The notes under the pieces were generated by a model. That model was not told the DNA's origin and ran no database searches. It was given only the letters and a program-made list of their open reading frames with translations. A stretch of 64,000 nucleotides of DNA from an uncultured Acetatifactor sp. Its GTDB lineage: Bacteria > Bacillota > Clostridia > Lachnospirales > Lachnospiraceae. A program made the position numbers and the translations under genes. This document shows positions 9,266-18,847 of the stretch, piece after piece; the stretch's first letter is position 1; each line of letters opens with the position of its first letter. The DNA lies in NCBI GenBank assembly GCA_947625475.1, contig CANQOL010000004.1, positions 49,814 through 113,813 of the forward strand, written 5' to 3'.

Positions 9266-10453
9266 CTACTTTTTCCGCTTTTCAAACTCTTTTTGGAACT
9301 CCCGGAGATCCTGTCCCTTCAGCACCCGCTCCAGAAGCTGGGGCAGCATCTGGGGATTGCAGGCAAAGCAGGGGATTCCCAGCCCGGCCACCTTCTGGGC
9401 CATCTGGGCATCATAATAGGGGCGCCCCCTGTCGGAGAGGGCCAGCAGGCATATGACCGTCACCCCGCTTCCCTTCAGATCCTCCAGCCGCCGCAGCAGG
9501 GCCGCCCGGTTGCCGCCCTCCTCCAGGTCTGAGATCAGAAAGAACAGGGTCTTTTTGGGATTCTCGATCAAGGTCTGGCAGTAGGCCACGGACTGATTGA
9601 TATCCGTGCCGCCCCCCAGCTGGAAGCCGAAGAGCAGATCCACCGGGTCCTCGCATTTTTCCGTCAGATCCACAAAGGACGTGTCAAAGGCCACGATGTG
9701 GGTGGTCAGGGAGCTCATGCTGGCCAGGATGCAGCTGACCACGGAGGAATAGATCACCGACTCGCCCATGGAGCCGCTCTGATCCACGTCCATGATCACA
9801 TTCCACTTGTTGGCGGCGGTGGTGCTGGTCCGGTCAAAGAAATAAAAATGCTCCGGCACAATGGTCCCCAGCTGGGGATCATAGTGCTTCAGGTTCCGGG
9901 AGATGGTGGTCTTGTAGTCCAGGGCCGCCGCGGAGGGAATGGGGGAGTGCTGCCTGCGGTTTACGGCCGCCGTCACCGCCCGGCGCAGCTCCTGCTCCAG
10001 AAGACGGTTGATATCCTCCACGATTTTGCGGATGAAACGGCGCACGCTCTCCTTGGACCGCTTGGGGATCTGCTCCTTGAGCATCAAAATGGTGGAGGCC
10101 AGGCTCAGGTCCGGCTCCAGATCCTCCAACAGCTCCGGCTCAAAGAGAAGCTGCTTTAAGCCGCAGCGGTTCATGGCGTCCCCCTGGATCACCGTCACCA
10201 GCTCCTTGTCAAAGAGGGAGCGCACGTCCCCCAGCCAGCGGCTGATCTGAGGGCTGGAGGGCCCCTTCCCGGCTCCGCCCCCGCTTCCGAAGCCGCCTTG
10301 CTCGGTCCGATTGTAGATGGCCGCCAGGGCCTGGTCCATCAGATCCAGCTCCCCGGCCAGGGGCTGCGCGCCCATGGCCTCCATCCGGCTCTGGCTCTCC
10401 TGTCCCAGGATCAGCCGCCAGCGCTGCATTTTCTCCTTTACATCCTCTGCCAT
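9266..10453 (-). CDS. VWA-domain protein (YehP-like) of the MoxR/DUF5682 cluster
   Basis: Cytoplasmic protein of ~395 residues with a C-terminal von Willebrand A domain. The metal-ion-dependent adhesion site is intact: DVDQSGSMGES (DxSxS), then LGGGTDINQS (the Thr) and FFLISDLEEGG (the Asp). The N-terminal half is helical with no motif I recognise. The ATG at 10453 has GAGG five nt upstream and lies 13 bp after the DUF5682 gene; an in-frame Met 10 codons earlier would overlap that gene. MoxR ATPases commonly work with VWA partners as chaperone-like complexes, so a partnership with the ATPase two genes upstream is likely but inferred. Confidence 0.88.
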   Translation of the reverse strand: MAEDVKEKMQRWRLILGQESQSRMEAMGAQPLAGELDLMDQALAAIYNRTEQGGFGSGGGAGKGPSSPQISRWLGDVRSLFDKELVTVIQGDAMNRCGLKQLLFEPELLEDLEPDLSLASTILMLKEQIPKRSKESVRRFIRKIVEDINRLLEQELRRAVTAAVNRRQHSPIPSAAALDYKTTISRNLKHYDPQLGTIVPEHFYFFDRTSTTAANKWNVIMDVDQSGSMGESVIYSSVVSCILASMSSLTTHIVAFDTSFVDLTEKCEDPVDLLFGFQLGGGTDINQSVAYCQTLIENPKKTLFFLISDLEEGGNRAALLRRLEDLKGSGVTVICLLALSDRGRPYYDAQMAQKVAGLGIPCFACNPQMLPQLLERVLKGQDLREFQKEFEKRKK

Positions 10454-10466
10454 ACGCACCTCGTCT

Positions 10467-12758
10467 TTACAGATCAAAGTCAAAATCCCCCAGGCTCTCC
10501 ACCAGCTTCTGTTCCTCTCCCTTTAAGGAGGCGTTCAGCTGCTCGCTGACCTGCTGACCGTTCAGCCCCCATAGCTCCCCCAGATTCTCCGCGATCTCGT
10601 CCTTCTCCAGGGAGGAAAAGTCCGCGAAGGCCCGGCGCAGGAACACCAGGGCCCGCTTAAACTCTTCCCCGTCCAGGGAGGCCAGATAGGCGTCCAGCTG
10701 CTCCCACAGGGACAGCCTGGCAATCAGGGCGTAGCGGTTTTTCCCGGCAAGCCCCTCAAACCAGCCGGCCCCCAGCTGGGCGGGCACTCCCCGCGACAGG
10801 CGGCGCAGCACCTGCAGACGCAGGCTCTCCTCGTCCATGGCCCCCCTCTCCAGCAGAATGGCCGCCGCGAAGCCGGACAGCCGGGTGTTTAGATCGTCCC
10901 GCCGGGCGGTTTCCTCCAGGGCGCCCAGCCACAGCTCCTGCTCCAGAAATTCGTGGGCCAGCTGGACCCGGTTCAGCTTCTCCATGGCCTCCGCGATCCC
11001 CTGGGAGGCCGCCTCATCGCACACGCAGGCCCCGGGCAGAATCAGGCAGGCCCGGAGAAAGAGCTGCTGCAGAATGGGGGTCAGGGGTGCCGCCTCCAGG
11101 TTCCGGATGCTGCCGTAGCGGATCACGGCGGAGAGCCGGGAGGCCGTCTGGGCCAGTTCCTCCAGGGAGGCCGCGTCCACCGCCATGGCCTGGAGGGCCC
11201 CGGTGGCATAGTGAAGCGCCGCCTCCATGCCGCAGGTGAAGGCGTCCTCTATGACCTGGGCGACCCCACTGATGCTGCCTGCGCTCTCCGCCTGCTCCTT
11301 CAGCAGGAAGGAAGCCGCCTGGGCCACCGTATCTCCCTTCAGGGCGGATTCCACCAGCTGGATCTCCGCCTCCGGGCTCCACCGGAGGACCCAGTGCTCC
11401 GCCCAGGTGGCATTGTCCTGACTGACCTGCTGCAGGGAGGCAAAGCAGATCCCCAGCACTCTCAGCTGATGGAGGAAAAAGGACCGGTACAGATCCAGGA
11501 AGGCCGCCTTCCGGGAGGAAACGTTCCGGTTTTCCCTCAGATCCAGGGCCAGGTCCTGGGCGGCGATATCCCGGTATTTCTCCAGCTTCCACTCTCCCAG
11601 CTGCCGGTAAAAATCCTCCTGAATGCTGGTGCGGCTCACCCCCTGGGGCAGGGCCCCGATGCGGGTGCCGATCTCCACATCCGCCCTGGCCAGGGCCAGA
11701 GACGCCGGATTGCCTCCGCCCATGCAGGTCACCGCGGCGTCCCGCAGATCCCGCAGGGCCGGCTGGACGCCGCCCCGCAGCTTTGCCAGAGAGCCGGCCA
11801 GCCGCAGGGCCTCGATTACCTCCGCGGAGGAAACCCCCATACCCTGCTGTCTCTGAAAGGCGGCCATCCGGGTCAGATACGCCGATGCGGCGTAGGAGGG
11901 CTCTCCCCTCCTCAGCCCCTCCCAGATCAGCTGATAGTAGGCCGGCGCCTTATTGCCCGCCCCGTAGCCGGAGCGGGTGGAGAGCCGGTAGTCCGAGTAG
12001 GGCATCAGCGTGTGGCTGGCCTGGGCCCGGGGCAGCAGGGCGAACTCCCGGTCCGACATGGGCGGCGCCTGGGGATCCAGCAGGCCCTGCACATGGTAGG
12101 CCCCGGTGACCACCACAATCTCCCCGGGGTCAAAGCCCTCCGCCAGGGCCGAGCGGATCTGCCGGCGCATATAGGCCTCCCGCACCAGAATCTCCGGCCA
12201 GTCTTCCTCCTGCCCCGCGGACAGCTCCCGGAGGCTCTCCCCAAAGAGATTGGCCCCTTGGTGATAGCTCTGGGCCCGGTTTGTCTGCTCCAGGGTCCTC
12301 TCCCAGAAGGTTTCGTGGCCATCCTCCCCCGCCTGCTCATCCAGCAGGGCGTAGACGTTCAGACGCTCCTCCTCCCCCCTTTCGGAGGCGGGGCCTTCCT
12401 CCCGGCCCAGCCTTTGGCGGGCGATGCCAAGGAATACCTCCGAGGGCAGATCCATAAAGCGGCACGCCGCCCCCCTCTCCCGGCACCAGAGGATGGCCTG
12501 GTACTCCGGAGAATACTCTGCGAAGGGGTACAGAATCGTCTCCACCGGGGTCTCCTTGGTGTAGGCCAGGATGGCGATGGGGGGCTTTGTCTCCGGCCGG
12601 GTGATAGGCTCCAGCACGTCGCCCAAATCGCTGGGCCCCTCTATGAGCACCAGCCGGGGACGCTTTTCCTCCAGATAGGTGCGCAGATAGAAGGCCCCCG
12701 CCGGGGACAGGTGCCTGATTCCAAAAATATGGGGCCGGCGTGTATTTGCGTTTGTCAT
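10467..12758 (-). CDS. DUF5682 family protein (YehM-like)
   Basis: Soluble protein of 763 residues in the size range of the family. The N-terminal ~250 residues carry HIFGIRHLSPAGA, then RLVLIEGPSDLGDVL, then VVVTGAYHVQGLLD. This spacing of His, IEGP and GxxH resembles the TraB/ChaN/erythromycin-esterase fold, so a metal-dependent hydrolase role is possible, but that is my inference. The C-terminal ~500 residues are helical. It lies between the MoxR ATPase gene (7-bp gap) and the VWA gene (13-bp gap), the order usual for this cluster. The cellular role is not established as far as I know. Confidence 0.82.
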   Translation of the reverse strand: MTNANTRRPHIFGIRHLSPAGAFYLRTYLEEKRPRLVLIEGPSDLGDVLEPITRPETKPPIAILAYTKETPVETILYPFAEYSPEYQAILWCRERGAACRFMDLPSEVFLGIARQRLGREEGPASERGEEERLNVYALLDEQAGEDGHETFWERTLEQTNRAQSYHQGANLFGESLRELSAGQEEDWPEILVREAYMRRQIRSALAEGFDPGEIVVVTGAYHVQGLLDPQAPPMSDREFALLPRAQASHTLMPYSDYRLSTRSGYGAGNKAPAYYQLIWEGLRRGEPSYAASAYLTRMAAFQRQQGMGVSSAEVIEALRLAGSLAKLRGGVQPALRDLRDAAVTCMGGGNPASLALARADVEIGTRIGALPQGVSRTSIQEDFYRQLGEWKLEKYRDIAAQDLALDLRENRNVSSRKAAFLDLYRSFFLHQLRVLGICFASLQQVSQDNATWAEHWVLRWSPEAEIQLVESALKGDTVAQAASFLLKEQAESAGSISGVAQVIEDAFTCGMEAALHYATGALQAMAVDAASLEELAQTASRLSAVIRYGSIRNLEAAPLTPILQQLFLRACLILPGACVCDEAASQGIAEAMEKLNRVQLAHEFLEQELWLGALEETARRDDLNTRLSGFAAAILLERGAMDEESLRLQVLRRLSRGVPAQLGAGWFEGLAGKNRYALIARLSLWEQLDAYLASLDGEEFKRALVFLRRAFADFSSLEKDEIAENLGELWGLNGQQVSEQLNASLKGEEQKLVESLGDFDFDL

Positions 12759-12765
12759 GGTCCTT

Positions 12766-13857
12766 TTACCTGTCCTCAGTCAAATCCCGGCAGGCCCGGT
12801 ACAGGCCCATCCACTTCAGACCTCTCTTTTTCATCACGTTCTCCAGGTACTCCTTCCAGGCCACGCCGTCCTTGTCCTCCTCCTTGATCACCGCCCCCTG
12901 CAGGCCCGCCGCCAGATCCTCGTCGGAGACCTTTCCGCTGCCGAAGCTCCCGGCCAGGGCCATGCTGTTGCAGAGCAGAGAGATGGCCTCCGCCGTGGAG
13001 AGGACGCCGGAGGTGGTCTTCAGCTTCTGGGTCCGGTCCAGGGTCTGGCCCTCCCGCAGCTCCCGGAAAATGGTGCACACCTTCTCCACCGTCTCCTGGG
13101 GAGGCAGAGAGGCGTTCAGGTCCAGGCCCTGGGAGAGCTGGGCCACCCGGGTGTTCACGATCTCCATCTCCGCCTCCAGGGTGGCCGGGGCAGGCAGCAC
13201 CACAATGTTAAACCGCCGCTTTAAGGCCGCCGACATCTCGTTGACGCCCTTGTCCCGGGTGTTGGCGGTGGCGATGACCGAGAAGCCCTTCCGGGCCGCC
13301 ACCTCCTCCCCCAGCTCCGGCACGGAGATGCGCTTTTCGCTCAGCAGGGAGATCAGGGCGTCCTGCACCTCCGAGGCGCAGCGGGAGATTTCCTCCACCC
13401 GGGCGATGGTGCCCGTCTCCATGGCCCGGAACACGGGGCTCTTCAGCATGGCCTCCTGGGAGGGCCCGTTTGCGATGAGCATGGCATAGTTCCAGGAGTA
13501 GCGGATCTGTTCCTCCGTGGTGCCTGCCGTCCCCTGGACCACCTTGGTGGAATCCCCGTTGATGGCCGCGGTCAAATGCTCCGAGAGCCAGCTCTTGGCG
13601 GTTCCGGGCTCCCCGATGAGCAGCAGGGCCCGGTCCGTCACCAGGGTGGCGATGGCGATCTCCACCAGCCTCTCCTGGCCGATATACTTGGGGGTGATCT
13701 CCACGCCCCCCGCCCGTCCGCCGCAGATATAGGTGCGCACGGACTTGGGGGACATGCGCCAGCCTGTGGGCACCGGATCCCTCTCCGCCGCGATCAGCGC
13801 GTCGATTTCCTTCTGAAACAGCTGCTCCGCCGGCAGCCGCAGGATATTCTGCTCCAT
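12766..13857 (-). CDS. MoxR-type AAA+ ATPase (YehL-like)
   Basis: AAA+ ATPase of 363 residues. Visible: Walker A variant GEPGTAKSWLS, a Walker-B-like segment GTIARVEEISRCASEVQDAL with the lid-contact LLSEKRISVPELG, and sensor 1 VIATANTRDKG. The N terminus resembles MoxR proteins that load onto VWA partners. AGGAGG five nt upstream supports the start. It sits in the middle of the SWIM-HEAT-MoxR-DUF5682-VWA operon and is probably the motor of a complex formed with these products. The substrate is unknown. Confidence 0.9.
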   Translation of the reverse strand: MEQNILRLPAEQLFQKEIDALIAAERDPVPTGWRMSPKSVRTYICGGRAGGVEITPKYIGQERLVEIAIATLVTDRALLLIGEPGTAKSWLSEHLTAAINGDSTKVVQGTAGTTEEQIRYSWNYAMLIANGPSQEAMLKSPVFRAMETGTIARVEEISRCASEVQDALISLLSEKRISVPELGEEVAARKGFSVIATANTRDKGVNEMSAALKRRFNIVVLPAPATLEAEMEIVNTRVAQLSQGLDLNASLPPQETVEKVCTIFRELREGQTLDRTQKLKTTSGVLSTAEAISLLCNSMALAGSFGSGKVSDEDLAAGLQGAVIKEEDKDGVAWKEYLENVMKKRGLKWMGLYRACRDLTEDR

Positions 13858-13928
13858 AGCTTCCTCCTTCTAAGGGGCCCTCCGGCCCTGCTTTGCCCCG
13901 CCTCCTTTGGGCGGGTCCTTGGGTCCGC

Positions 13929-15899
13929 TTAAGTCATGCCGTCCAGAAAGGCCAGCATCCGGTCCCTGTTCCAGTTGGTCACGGAAAGGCGTCCCTTGTC
14001 CGCCAGCTCCACCACCCGCAGCATCTCCTTTTTCCGGTCTGCGGCGGGGCCGGGCAGAGCGGAGGCGTAGTTCATCAGGGTCCACATGGGCACGCTCCCG
14101 CTGTGGCGGGAGAAGGTCCACAGGGCAAGATTCTCGCATCTCTGACAGCCGCATTTTTTCAGCGCCCCCAGATAAAAGAGAGGTGCGCCCTCCTCCAGGG
14201 GGCCTTCCATCCTCCTGTAAAAATATTCCTCCAGCTCCCGGCAGACCTGGGAATCTTTGGGCGGGATGCAGTTCCCCAGGATCCGGTCTAAATCCTCGTC
14301 CTTGACGTCCATCAAGAGGCGCAAAAGCCGAAGGAGGGGCTCCCGGCTTAAGGGGTGATACACCGTCTGCCTGCGGTCCAGGGCGGCGATATATGCGTCT
14401 CCCGTCAGCACATATTCCCCGGTCTCTTCCCGGAAGCGAAGACTTTTCAGGCCCTGGGCCGTGAAGCGGACCATATCCTCGTTCTTCTTCCGCCCGCCCA
14501 GCAGATTCTTTTTCCAGAGGTATCCCTCCAGCCAGCTGCAATACTCCTGGCCGGAGAGCAGCAGATCCGTCAGGGCGGCGGGCAGATAGGCGGACCGGGC
14601 TCCCTGGGCAAACAGCTCCCGGGCCAGAGCGCCCAGCTGGGGGTCGGGACGGGTTAAGAGAGAAAGCTGGAGCAGACAGGGGATCCAGGCCTTCAGGCTC
14701 CCCGCCTGGAGCTTTTTCACCTGGGCGCCCGCGGGGAGGACATACCCCAGGCACTGGGAGAGATATCTGGGGGCTTCCGTCAGGGCTGCCTCCAGATCCC
14801 CGGCCGACTCCGCCAGCCGCCGAAAGGCCAGGCAGATCTTTTCTCCTGTCTTGCCCGGCAGATCCGCCAGGGCCTGCACCAGAAGCAGCTGGGGGGCGCT
14901 CAGGCGCTCCCGGGGATCCGTCCTCTTGGCCTTGTCTGCCAGGGAGGGCTCCTTCTTTTGGTTCAGGGAATCGGGATCGGCTAAAAGAGTAAGAATCGTC
15001 TCTCCCACCAGTTCCCCCGCCCAGTCGGTTTGGGAGGATCTGAGATATTCCAGGGTTTCCAGAGGGGCCTTCTCATAATACTCCCTCCAAAAGGAGACTG
15101 CCGGCTCCCCGGAGAGTTCCGCCAGGGCGTAGAGGGCCATATCCCTGGCCTTGCCCCGCTCCGAGCCCGCCAGGCCCTTAAGCAGATCCCCGTTCTCCGG
15201 ATCCAGCCGCAGAGCGTAGATCAGGGCCTGCCGTACCTCCTTTGCCGCCTGGGGCAGCATTCGGCGGGCGAAATCCGCCGCCTCCAGGGGCGCGATGGCC
15301 TCCATCACATGCACCCGGCGCACCATCTCCCGTTTGCCCTGGGGGTCAAAGCCCTTCTGCAGAAGGGGCAGCAGGGAGGCGTCCGCCTGGGAGAGCCAGT
15401 CCTGGGCCTGATCCGCCAGCTCCCCGTAGGAGGCCCCCAGCGCATCCACCAGCGCAGGCCTCACCCTCCAGTCCCGGAAGATCTCCGGGTGCTCCCGGTG
15501 CATCTCCACGCAATAGCTGAAATGTCCGCTGCCGGAGCTGGTGAGAGCCTCCAGCAGGGGTTTTAACTGGGAGTAGGGCACATCGGCCCCCAGCTCCCCT
15601 CCCTCCGCCGGGGCAAGGGGCGTCAGAGTCCCCTCCACGGCCACCGCCCCCTGGGTGCACAGCACGGCGTCCACCAGGGTAACGGCGTCCAACAGAGTTC
15701 CCTCCCGGTCCTCACAGCCGGGATCCAGGAGCTGTTTTGTCAGCTGTCCGATCCGGGCAAAGACAGGGGAAGCTCCCTCCAGAGGCTCCATGGCCTGGGC
15801 CGCCCGGCGCAGGCGGAAGTCCTCCCCCGCCAGAGCGCTGCCCGCCACGGCCGCCGCCCGCAGACGTCCTCTCAGTTCATATAAAGGTGTCAAGTCCAT
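13929..15899 (-). CDS. Helical-repeat protein of the SWIM/MoxR/VWA cluster (DUF5691-like)
   Basis: 656-residue soluble protein without signal peptide or membrane helix. The sequence is a run of Leu/Ala-rich amphipathic helices (EAADFARRMLPQAAKEVRQA, ARDMALYALAELSGEPAV) resembling HEAT/ARM repeats. No catalytic motif was seen; a CQRCENLALW pair of cysteines lies near the C terminus. Position right after the SWIM gene (29-bp gap) and before the MoxR ATPase fits the DUF5691-type scaffold of such clusters; that family name is from context rather than a search. GGGAG stands 8 nt before the ATG. Confidence 0.72.
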   Translation of the reverse strand: MDLTPLYELRGRLRAAAVAGSALAGEDFRLRRAAQAMEPLEGASPVFARIGQLTKQLLDPGCEDREGTLLDAVTLVDAVLCTQGAVAVEGTLTPLAPAEGGELGADVPYSQLKPLLEALTSSGSGHFSYCVEMHREHPEIFRDWRVRPALVDALGASYGELADQAQDWLSQADASLLPLLQKGFDPQGKREMVRRVHVMEAIAPLEAADFARRMLPQAAKEVRQALIYALRLDPENGDLLKGLAGSERGKARDMALYALAELSGEPAVSFWREYYEKAPLETLEYLRSSQTDWAGELVGETILTLLADPDSLNQKKEPSLADKAKRTDPRERLSAPQLLLVQALADLPGKTGEKICLAFRRLAESAGDLEAALTEAPRYLSQCLGYVLPAGAQVKKLQAGSLKAWIPCLLQLSLLTRPDPQLGALARELFAQGARSAYLPAALTDLLLSGQEYCSWLEGYLWKKNLLGGRKKNEDMVRFTAQGLKSLRFREETGEYVLTGDAYIAALDRRQTVYHPLSREPLLRLLRLLMDVKDEDLDRILGNCIPPKDSQVCRELEEYFYRRMEGPLEEGAPLFYLGALKKCGCQRCENLALWTFSRHSGSVPMWTLMNYASALPGPAADRKKEMLRVVELADKGRLSVTNWNRDRMLAFLDGMT

Positions 15900-15931
15900 C
15901 TTTGATCTCCCTTCTCACGCTTTGGATTTCT

Positions 15932-17407
15932 CTAATACAGCAACCGCACCACATGGGAGGCGGTCAGAATGCTCAGGGGCTGCAGCTTCAGCCGGCGGTC
16001 CGTCATATCGTAAAAATAAGCGCCCACCATCACCTGATCCTGCAGAAGCTCCGCCCGGGGCAGGCTCTCCAGCCGCTCCAGGGTATTTTCCATGCCCGGC
16101 GCACAGCCAAGGAGAATGGTCTCCCCCGCCGGATTTTCCAGGGTTAACCCCAAATCGGCGGTGCCGATCCTGTGAAAGGGGACCAGCCGGATGTAGAAAG
16201 GATCGGCCAGTGCGTTTTTGAGAAGGTTTTTCGCCACCCTGGCCTCCTGTGCCAGGCTGCCGGGAGCCGCCTTCCTAAGCTGCGCCAGATCCTGCGGCGT
16301 CACCTCCCGCAGGGATGCGCTCTCCCAGCGCACCCGCAGATTCCCCTCCCCGGGGTAGAAGGCGGCCTGGGGGACCTGCGCCACGCCAAACACCGAGTCC
16401 TCCTCCTTCACATATTTCAGGGCCTTCAGAGGCCGGTAATTGCAGGTTAAGTAGATCTGCCCGTCGGACAGATCCCCCCAGCAGCCGATGTCTATGTATT
16501 CCTTCCGGGCCGGGTCATAGGTCACCCAGAAGGCAAGCTGTGCCAGCTGGGCGCTGCGCATCCTGCCCGCCGCCTCCAGCTCGGAAAGCTTCCAGATTCC
16601 CCCCAGTTCCTCATAGAGAGGGCTGGAGTCCGGGCCGTCCTCCTCCTTTTCCAGCTTTTCCGTCAGGTAGCTCTGGGACTTTTTGATCAGGGCCCAGAGC
16701 TTCTCCAGAATGTCCAGGGCGCTGTCATAATGGATCTCGTCGCTGTCCTTCTGGAAGGCGGAAATCTCCAGGATCAGGCCGTTTAAGAGCCTTTGAGGGC
16801 CGGGCAGGTAATAATCGCCCAGCTGTCTGCCCAGCTGCTCATAGGTCTTCACGGAGGCGCCGCCCATGGCTCCCAGTCCTCCCCGGACCAGCTCCTGCAC
16901 CAGCTTCTCCGCCAGGCCAAGGCCCTCCAGCTGCTTCTCCAGCTTTTTCCTGCGGGCCGCCCGGGAGCTTTTTGCGGCGGCGGCCCTGGCCTTCTCCTTC
17001 TTTTGGAGCTCCTGTGGGGTCAGCTCCCGGTCCTCCTCCCCGGAATCCTGCTCTTTGGCCGCCCGGGCCTGCTTTTTCTCCCGCTTTTTCAGAATATCCT
17101 CCGGGATCTCACAGAGAGAAAACTCCTTCCCCGCCGCGATCTCATACAAAAGTGCCAGCCCGTGTTTGCAGGGAAACTGCCTGCTGGGGCAGGTACACCG
17201 GCACACCGGACTGTTCGGATCCAGGAAATCTACCGAGGTAATATAGTTGCTCTTGCCGCTGCCCGTACACTCTCCCAGGTAGAAGGTATCGTCCCCGGAG
17301 CGCGAAAGCCGCACGAAGCCGCCCTTCTGGGAAATTTTTTTACCGTTGGCTGCCGCCGCCGCATTGGGGGCCATCGCCTGAATCTGCTGCTCTGTGATCT
17401 GCTGCAT
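15932..17407 (-). CDS. SWIM zinc-finger protein (YehQ-like)
   Basis: 491-residue protein with an N-terminal SWIM zinc finger: CRCTCPSRQFPCKHG at about residues 69-83 provides the CxC...CxH ligands. SWIM domains bind DNA or proteins. Next comes a charged Lys/Glu/Ala-rich helix (KKREKKQARAAKEQ), probably coiled, then a long mixed domain without known motifs. It is the first gene of the six-gene leftward operon, with AAGGAG ~8 nt before the ATG and a promoter at 17455-17483. Confidence 0.88.
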   Translation of the reverse strand: MQQITEQQIQAMAPNAAAAANGKKISQKGGFVRLSRSGDDTFYLGECTGSGKSNYITSVDFLDPNSPVCRCTCPSRQFPCKHGLALLYEIAAGKEFSLCEIPEDILKKREKKQARAAKEQDSGEEDRELTPQELQKKEKARAAAAKSSRAARRKKLEKQLEGLGLAEKLVQELVRGGLGAMGGASVKTYEQLGRQLGDYYLPGPQRLLNGLILEISAFQKDSDEIHYDSALDILEKLWALIKKSQSYLTEKLEKEEDGPDSSPLYEELGGIWKLSELEAAGRMRSAQLAQLAFWVTYDPARKEYIDIGCWGDLSDGQIYLTCNYRPLKALKYVKEEDSVFGVAQVPQAAFYPGEGNLRVRWESASLREVTPQDLAQLRKAAPGSLAQEARVAKNLLKNALADPFYIRLVPFHRIGTADLGLTLENPAGETILLGCAPGMENTLERLESLPRAELLQDQVMVGAYFYDMTDRRLKLQPLSILTASHVVRLLY

Positions 17408-17454
17408 CGCTCTTCTCCTTTTCCCGGTCTGTTTTTGTTTTGACTCCTTCCTCT

Positions 17455-17483
17455 ACTATAATCCCCTCCGGGGATCTTGGCAA
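17455..17483 (-). promoter_or_regulatory. Promoter of the SWIM-MoxR-VWA operon
   Basis: On the minus strand, TTGCCA and TATAGT are separated by 17 bp, ~48 bases upstream of the SWIM gene start and overlapping the 3' end of the upstream MATE gene. The spacer holds the dyad ATCCCC-TCC-GGGGAT, a possible operator or weak end-of-gene hairpin. Confidence 0.6.
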
Positions 17484-18847
17484 GAGGATCCCGCCCGGCT
17501 TTTGCCTCCCATTTTCCTCCACAGAGGGACAAACAAGAGGATGCCGGCCAGCATGGCCCCGCAGTCCGCGATGGGAGTGGCCCATGCGATGGCGTCGGCG
17601 CCGCCCAGGGCATCCAGAAGGAACATAAAGGGCACGTCCAGCCCGCCCTTTCTGAGCATGGACAGCACCAGAGGCTTGCCTTTCTGCCCCACGGACTGAA
17701 AGATGGAAATAATGACCGTTGTGACGGCCGTAAAGGGTCCCGTGATGCAGATAATCCGCTGGAACATGCTGCCGTACCGCACGGTCTCGGCGTCGTCAAT
17801 GAAAGCCTTCACCAGGGGATTGGCGCAGGTAAACAGAAGGACCGCCCCGACCGTGGTGACCGCGAGGCTCAAAAGGAGAGTCACCCGGATGGCCTCCCGC
17901 ATCCGGCGGGTGTTTTTGGCGGAGTAATTGTAGCCGATCAGGGGGATGACGCCCTGAGAGAGGCCGTTGGCGATGGCGAAGGCCAGCATATCGATCTTCT
18001 TGGCAATGCCGATGCCCGCCACGGCGGCGTTGGAGTAGCTGACCAGGAGCTTATTGAGGGTGATGTTGGAAAAAATACCCATCACATTCATAATCGAGCT
18101 GGGGAGCCCTACCAGCAGCACCTCTCCGGGTATGCCATCCGAGACAGAATAGTATTTCGGATTTAAGGTGAGATGGAATCTGCCGCGCTTTTTCAGGATC
18201 AGGACGGCAAAATACAGGGTCGCGATTAAGTTGGAGAGCATGGTGGCCACCGCCGCACCCGCGATCTCCAGGCCAAAGCCAAAGATGAACACCGGGTCCA
18301 AAAGGATGTTGAGGCCGCCTCCCAGCGCCACCCCGAAGCTGGCCTGGCCGGAATAGCCCTCCGCCCGGACAAGGTGCGCCAGGGCGGCGTTCAGCACCGT
18401 GGGCACCGCGCCCACCGTCAGCGTCCAGAACAGATAGCTCGCGCAGAAGTCATAGGTGGAGGAGTCGGCGCCCACGGCGGGCAGAATCACGCCCCGAAGG
18501 GCAAATATGACCAGCCCGTACAGAAAGGCGGCCGCCGCCGCTGTCCAGATACAGAACGCGGAGGTTTCCCGCGCCTTTTTGGTGTCCCCCAGCCCAAGAC
18601 TTCTGGAAATGAGACTGGCGCCCCCGATCCCAAAGAGATTGGCCAGCCCCGTAGTCACCAGGAACAGCGGCAGGCTTAAGGATGCGGCGGCCACCTGATT
18701 GGCGTCGTTCAGCTGGCCGATAAAAAATGTGTCCGCCATATTGTAGATGACGGTGATGATCTGACTGATCACCGTGGGAACCACCAGCGCCAGAACCGCC
18801 CTCATGACAGGCGTCTTTTCAAAAAGCTCCGTTTTATCTGTTTTCAT
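17456..18847 (-). CDS. MATE family efflux transporter
   Basis: 463-residue polytopic exporter with the normal MATE length and two six-helix bundles. Conserved features include PTVISQIITVIYNMADTFFIG in the first helix region and PLIGYNYSAKNTRRMREA in the second half. Its ATG overlaps the stop of the TetR gene by 4 bases, so the two are translationally coupled and the repressor probably controls its own exporter. The substrate is unknown, perhaps the TetR ligand. Confidence 0.93.
   Translation of the reverse strand: MKTDKTELFEKTPVMRAVLALVVPTVISQIITVIYNMADTFFIGQLNDANQVAAASLSLPLFLVTTGLANLFGIGGASLISRSLGLGDTKKARETSAFCIWTAAAAAFLYGLVIFALRGVILPAVGADSSTYDFCASYLFWTLTVGAVPTVLNAALAHLVRAEGYSGQASFGVALGGGLNILLDPVFIFGFGLEIAGAAVATMLSNLIATLYFAVLILKKRGRFHLTLNPKYYSVSDGIPGEVLLVGLPSSIMNVMGIFSNITLNKLLVSYSNAAVAGIGIAKKIDMLAFAIANGLSQGVIPLIGYNYSAKNTRRMREAIRVTLLLSLAVTTVGAVLLFTCANPLVKAFIDDAETVRYGSMFQRIICITGPFTAVTTVIISIFQSVGQKGKPLVLSMLRKGGLDVPFMFLLDALGGADAIAWATPIADCGAMLAGILLFVPLWRKMGGKSRAGSSCQDPRRGL

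Noticed and set aside
10953..12887. 644-codon plus-strand open frame opposite DUF5682 and MoxR genes
   Set aside because: Low-complexity Gly/Pro/Gln/His composition typical of antisense frames in GC-rich DNA; it spans two real genes on the other strand.
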